Source: Deltaproteobacteria bacterium | GTDB lineage: Bacteria > Myxococcota > Myxococcia > Myxococcales > Myxococcaceae | Direction: 5' to 3' | Assembly (NCBI GenBank): GCA_016875515.1 | Contig: VGRA01000106.1 | Location: 1 to 7,826 of the forward strand | Length of the DNA stretch: 7,826 nucleotides | Part shown: piece by piece, positions 5,530 to 7,826 of the stretch | How positions within the stretch are numbered: position 1 is the first letter of the stretch | Layout of the letters: each line of letters opens with the position of its first letter | Notes under the pieces: model-generated | Seen by the model: only the letters and a program-made list of their open reading frames with translations | What the model was told of the DNA's origin: nothing | The model's database searches: none | Program-made: the position numbers and the translations under genes

Positions 5530-6333
5530 ATGGCCTCTCCCTCCCCGCACACCGTCCAGCACCGCGACGCCGCCGAGCTCGCAGCCGGGTACACCCGGGG
5601 CGTCCGCCTGTTCGACTGGTTCAGCATCACCAGCTGGTCGCTCGCCATGGCCGCCGTGGCGTGGAGGCTCGCCCCCGCGCTCTGGGAGTCCCCCTGGGTG
5701 GCCCTCGCGGCCGTGGTGGCGGGCTACCTGGCCGCAGACTTCATCTCCGGCTTCGTCCACTGGTTGGCAGACAGCTGGGGCTCGGTGGACATGCCGGTCA
5801 TCGGCAAGGCGCTGCTTCGCCCCTTCCGCGAGCACCACGTGGACGCCAAGGCCATCACCCGCCACGACTTCGTGGAGACCAACGGCAACAATTGCTTCAT
5901 CTCTCTCGCCCCCGCGGTGGCCTGTCTGTTGCTCCCGCTGGACGGGGCCGGGTGGTTGTTCGCCACCGTGTCCTTGGCGTCGCTGGTGGTGTGGATCTTC
6001 CTCACCAACCAGTTCCACAAGTGGTCCCACGAGGACGCGCCGCCGCGCGCCATTGACCTGCTGCAGCGTGCCCACCTCATCCTCCCGCGCGGCCACCATG
6101 ACCTGCACCACCGGGCCCCGTACAACCGCACCTACTGCATCACCGCCGGGTGGATGAACTACCCGCTGGACGCCGTCCGCTTCTTCCCCGCGCTCGAGCG
6201 CGTGGTGACGGCCCTCACGGGGATGCTTCCGCGGCAGGACGACATCGGCGTGCTGGCCGCACGCATGGTGGCCGAGGCGCAGGCGCGCGAGGCGACCCAG
6301 GCGGCCGCTGCCCAGGTCTCCGAAGTCCATTGA
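5530..6333 (+). CDS. carF: Plasmanylethanolamine desaturase CarF (TMEM189/PEDS1 family)
   Basis: CarF is a membrane di-metal desaturase that introduces the vinyl-ether double bond into alkyl ether lipids to form plasmalogens. In Myxococcus xanthus it is needed to sense singlet oxygen and switch on light-induced carotenoid synthesis by way of the CarR anti-sigma factor (family knowledge). The 267 residues resemble human TMEM189 closely. Visible blocks are FVHWLADSWGSVDMPVIGKA (75-94), FREHHVDAKAITRHDFVETN (99-118), TNQFHKWSHED (159-169), AHLILPRGHHDLHH (181-194) and TYCITAGWMNYPLD (201-214). Candidate metal ligands are His77, 102, 103, 112, 163, 167, 182, 189, 190, 193 and 194; all expected histidine clusters are present. 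Hydrophobic segments lie near 33-53, 55-75, 122-140 and 141-160. Residues 240-267 form an Ala-rich tail. Length is close to the roughly 280 residues of M. xanthus CarF. The start is supported by GGAGG at 5521. It is transcribed alone, divergent from the envelope gene group and convergent with the peptidase-like gene. Confidence 0.95.
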   Translation: MASPSPHTVQHRDAAELAAGYTRGVRLFDWFSITSWSLAMAAVAWRLAPALWESPWVALAAVVAGYLAADFISGFVHWLADSWGSVDMPVIGKALLRPFREHHVDAKAITRHDFVETNGNNCFISLAPAVACLLLPLDGAGWLFATVSLASLVVWIFLTNQFHKWSHEDAPPRAIDLLQRAHLILPRGHHDLHHRAPYNRTYCITAGWMNYPLDAVRFFPALERVVTALTGMLPRQDDIGVLAARMVAEAQAREATQAAAAQVSEVH

Positions 6334-6372
6334 CCGGACCGCGGGGCGCGGTGGCTACCGGGACGGGTCCGG
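6334..6372. terminator. Possible bidirectional terminator between carF and the peptidase-like gene
   Basis: CCGGACC (6334-6340), directly after the carF stop, is the exact reverse complement of GGTCCGG (6366-6372). Nested in it, ACCGC (6338-6342) pairs with GCGGT (6348-6352). The two stems share the ACC bases, so only one can form fully. The 3' arm lies inside the last codons of the minus-strand gene (stop at 6357-6355). No T-run is seen on either strand. The position between convergent genes supports a termination role; the sequence alone is weak evidence. Confidence 0.4.
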
Positions 6373-7815
6373 CCGGTAGTTGATGTTGCGGAGGGACTCC
6401 ACGAAGGCTGCCTTCGGCAGCCGCTCCTCCTGGCCCCACGGGTTGATGATGCGCACCCAGTCCTGGCCGTTCACCGTCTCCAGCCCGTTGACGAGCACCT
6501 TGTGGCCGCCGTTGCGCCAATGGATGCCCGCCATCACCTGGCCCCCGGCCTGCAGCTCCTCCTCGAGCAGCGCCCACGCCGCCTCACGCGAGTCGTCGCC
6601 GTAAACCATGTCCGCGAAGGCGTACTCCCCGCCGTGCAGCGCCTCGAGCAGGGTGTCCACCTGCTGCGGGGACAGCCCACCCCAGGTCTCCACCCCTTCG
6701 GACAGGTGGACGTCCTTGCGGTTGTCGTAGTCGTCGCGCCCGTTGGCCGCCTCCATCATGGCCGGGGACAGCAGCCGCTGCGGCGTGCTGCGCTCCATCC
6801 CGTCCGGGGCCTCCGTGCCCGGCTCGCGCGCCATCACCTGGCCGCCGTGGAGCCGCACCTTTCCTTCTGGAGACGCCACCCCGGAGAGCAGCCGCAGGTA
6901 CTCGGCGGGCCGCTCAGACAGCAGGTGGATCTGCACCACCGTGGGGGCGCATGTGTTCTTGTTGCCCTGCGCCACAGCGGGCGGCCAGGCCAGTTCCTGC
7001 ACCGCGTCCGTCAGCAGCGCCGCCCGCTCCACCCCGTCCGCGAGCGGCTGCAGGGTGAGCCGGTGCAGCCCACCCAGCACGTCCGCCTTCCCCGCGTGGT
7101 CCTTCTCCCCCGGCAGCGCGCCGTCCAGCAGCAACTTCTGCAGGGAGAGCGCCGCCACCGCGTCCCCGGACTCCACGAGCGCCTTGCGCACCGCGACGTA
7201 CTCGGCGTGGCGCGTCGTCGGCAGCCGGCCCAGCGCGGCCATCTCCAGGTCCCGGTTGGCCTTCACCTGGGCCGCGGCCACTTCCGACCTGGGCGTGGCG
7301 CCGCGGTCTGCCGCGTCAAAGACGTTGGCCGGGTTGGCCACCACCTCCCCGCCGGGGAACGCGGAGGGCAGCCCCTCCCCCGCCCGGAACAGCACCACCG
7401 CATCCGACACCGCCAACGCCGCCCCGCGCTGCGCCCCGGCCAGGGACGGTCCTGGCGGGACCGCAGGGGCCGAGGGCAGCACGGGCAGGTCCCCGTCCCC
7501 CGGAACGAACGCGTCGCGAAAGCGGGCCTGCGCCGCGGCGGCCGGGACCGCACGCGCCGGCACTGGAACCTCCGCTGTCACCGCGGGCTCTGCAGTGCGG
7601 CCCTCGCCGGTTCGGGACGGTGCAGCGGGACGGGGCGGGACGCGGACGGACACGGTGGGACTCTCGGGCAAGGCTGTCCCCGGGTTATCGGCTGCATCCC
7701 GGAACGGTTGCGGCCGGGGTTCACGCCCAGTTTCAGCAGGTCGCTGTGATTGCAAGCGCTTGGGTGGGGGCGCGTGACGTGGGCGTACCGGGCTCCCCAC
7801 TTCGGGCCTCCCCAC
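6355..7815 (-). CDS. Papain-fold cysteine-peptidase-like protein with Pro-rich N-terminus
   Basis: The C-terminal half carries the marks of a papain-like thiol hydrolase. AVAQGNKNTCAPTVVQIHLL (280-299) supplies an oxyanion-hole Gln283 and nucleophile Cys289 at the start of a helix. IHWRNGGHKVLVNGLE (431-446) supplies His438. DWVRIINPWGQEERL (452-466) supplies Asn458. Cys-His and His-Asn distances (149 and 20 residues) fit the fold. Residues 1-125 are rich in Pro, Ala and Arg and look disordered; 175-275 look helical. There is no obvious signal peptide or membrane segment, so it may be cytoplasmic or exported by a non-Sec route. The substrate is unknown; a peptidase, transglutaminase-like or effector role is inference. 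The start is uncertain: GTG 7815 is the first start codon available, but the frame stays open to the window edge, and GTG 7800 or a start near 7671-7653 are alternatives. It converges on carF with a 21-bp gap. Confidence 0.8.
   Translation of the reverse strand: MGRPEVGSPVRPRHAPPPKRLQSQRPAETGREPRPQPFRDAADNPGTALPESPTVSVRVPPRPAAPSRTGEGRTAEPAVTAEVPVPARAVPAAAAQARFRDAFVPGDGDLPVLPSAPAVPPGPSLAGAQRGAALAVSDAVVLFRAGEGLPSAFPGGEVVANPANVFDAADRGATPRSEVAAAQVKANRDLEMAALGRLPTTRHAEYVAVRKALVESGDAVAALSLQKLLLDGALPGEKDHAGKADVLGGLHRLTLQPLADGVERAALLTDAVQELAWPPAVAQGNKNTCAPTVVQIHLLSERPAEYLRLLSGVASPEGKVRLHGGQVMAREPGTEAPDGMERSTPQRLLSPAMMEAANGRDDYDNRKDVHLSEGVETWGGLSPQQVDTLLEALHGGEYAFADMVYGDDSREAAWALLEEELQAGGQVMAGIHWRNGGHKVLVNGLETVNGQDWVRIINPWGQEERLPKAAFVESLRNINYRPDPSR
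7753..7762. promoter_or_regulatory. 10-bp palindrome resembling a LacI-family operator core
   Basis: CAAGCGCTTG at 7753-7762 is a perfect palindrome with the central CG typical of LacI/GalR-family operators (TGCAAGCGCTTG). It lies within codons 18-21 of the longest reading of the peptidase-like gene, in a stretch with unusually relaxed third positions. It would make sense as a control site only if the true start is further downstream. Short palindromes can occur by chance. Confidence 0.25.
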
Positions 7816-7822
7816 TTCGGGC
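7793..7822. repeat. Tandem 15-bp direct repeat at the right edge
   Basis: CTCCCCACTTCGGGC occurs twice back to back (7793-7807 and 7808-7822). On the minus strand it encodes a repeated Pro-Glu-Val-Gly-type unit if translated, and each copy offers a GTG start (7800, 7815) for the peptidase-like gene. The 15-nt length keeps the frame open. It makes the exact start ambiguous. Confidence 0.75.
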
Positions 7823-7826
7823 CAGG

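Noticed and set aside
4234..6330. A long open minus-strand frame running opposite carF and into the membrane-protein region.
   Set aside because: It overlaps carF on the other strand and the membrane protein in another frame. The composition is that of a shadow frame, and carF has clear family motifs and a ribosome-binding site.
6502..7749. An open plus-strand frame opposite the peptidase-like gene.
   Set aside because: The product is rich in Arg/His/Gln/Leu with no motif, while the minus strand shows an ordered catalytic Cys-His-Asn set.

Overview
The window comes from a GC-rich (roughly 70 %) bacterial chromosome with very strong G/C preference at third codon positions. The best guess is a myxobacterium (Myxococcus/Corallococcus/Archangium group). 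Three things point there: a clear CarF-type plasmanylethanolamine desaturase, a large lipoprotein with InlB-like repeats and a beta-propeller of the kind common in Myxococcales, and a short protein of unknown function of a type I associate with delta-proteobacterial genomes. The genus assignment is inference.

Layout. Positions 1-5420 hold four minus-strand genes with small gaps (12, 62 and 13 nt), so they could form one transcription unit. In transcription order they are a polytopic membrane protein resembling GT-C glycosyltransferases (5420-3825), an 885-residue secreted lipoprotein (3812-1155), a 167-residue protein of unknown function (1092-589), and the N-terminal subunit of a split transketolase (575 to the left edge, where it is cut). 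A 109-bp divergent intergenic region (5421-5529) with two strong hairpins separates this group from carF on the plus strand (5530-6333). CarF converges, with a 21-bp gap, on a minus-strand papain-fold cysteine-peptidase-like gene (6355-7815) whose true 5' end may lie elsewhere or beyond the right edge.

How the genes may work together. CarF makes the vinyl-ether bond of plasmalogens; in Myxococcus xanthus it is needed for light (singlet-oxygen) induction of carotenoids. The membrane protein and lipoprotein look like envelope functions: one probably transfers a sugar from a lipid-linked donor, the other displays disulfide-rich repeats and a predicted seven-bladed propeller. Transketolase and the unknown protein are tightly spaced (13 nt) and probably co-translated. 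There is no direct evidence that the divergent group and carF share a pathway. The window has no rRNA, tRNA, CRISPR array, insertion sequence or phage genes that I can see, and no gene-free stretch longer than about 110 bp.
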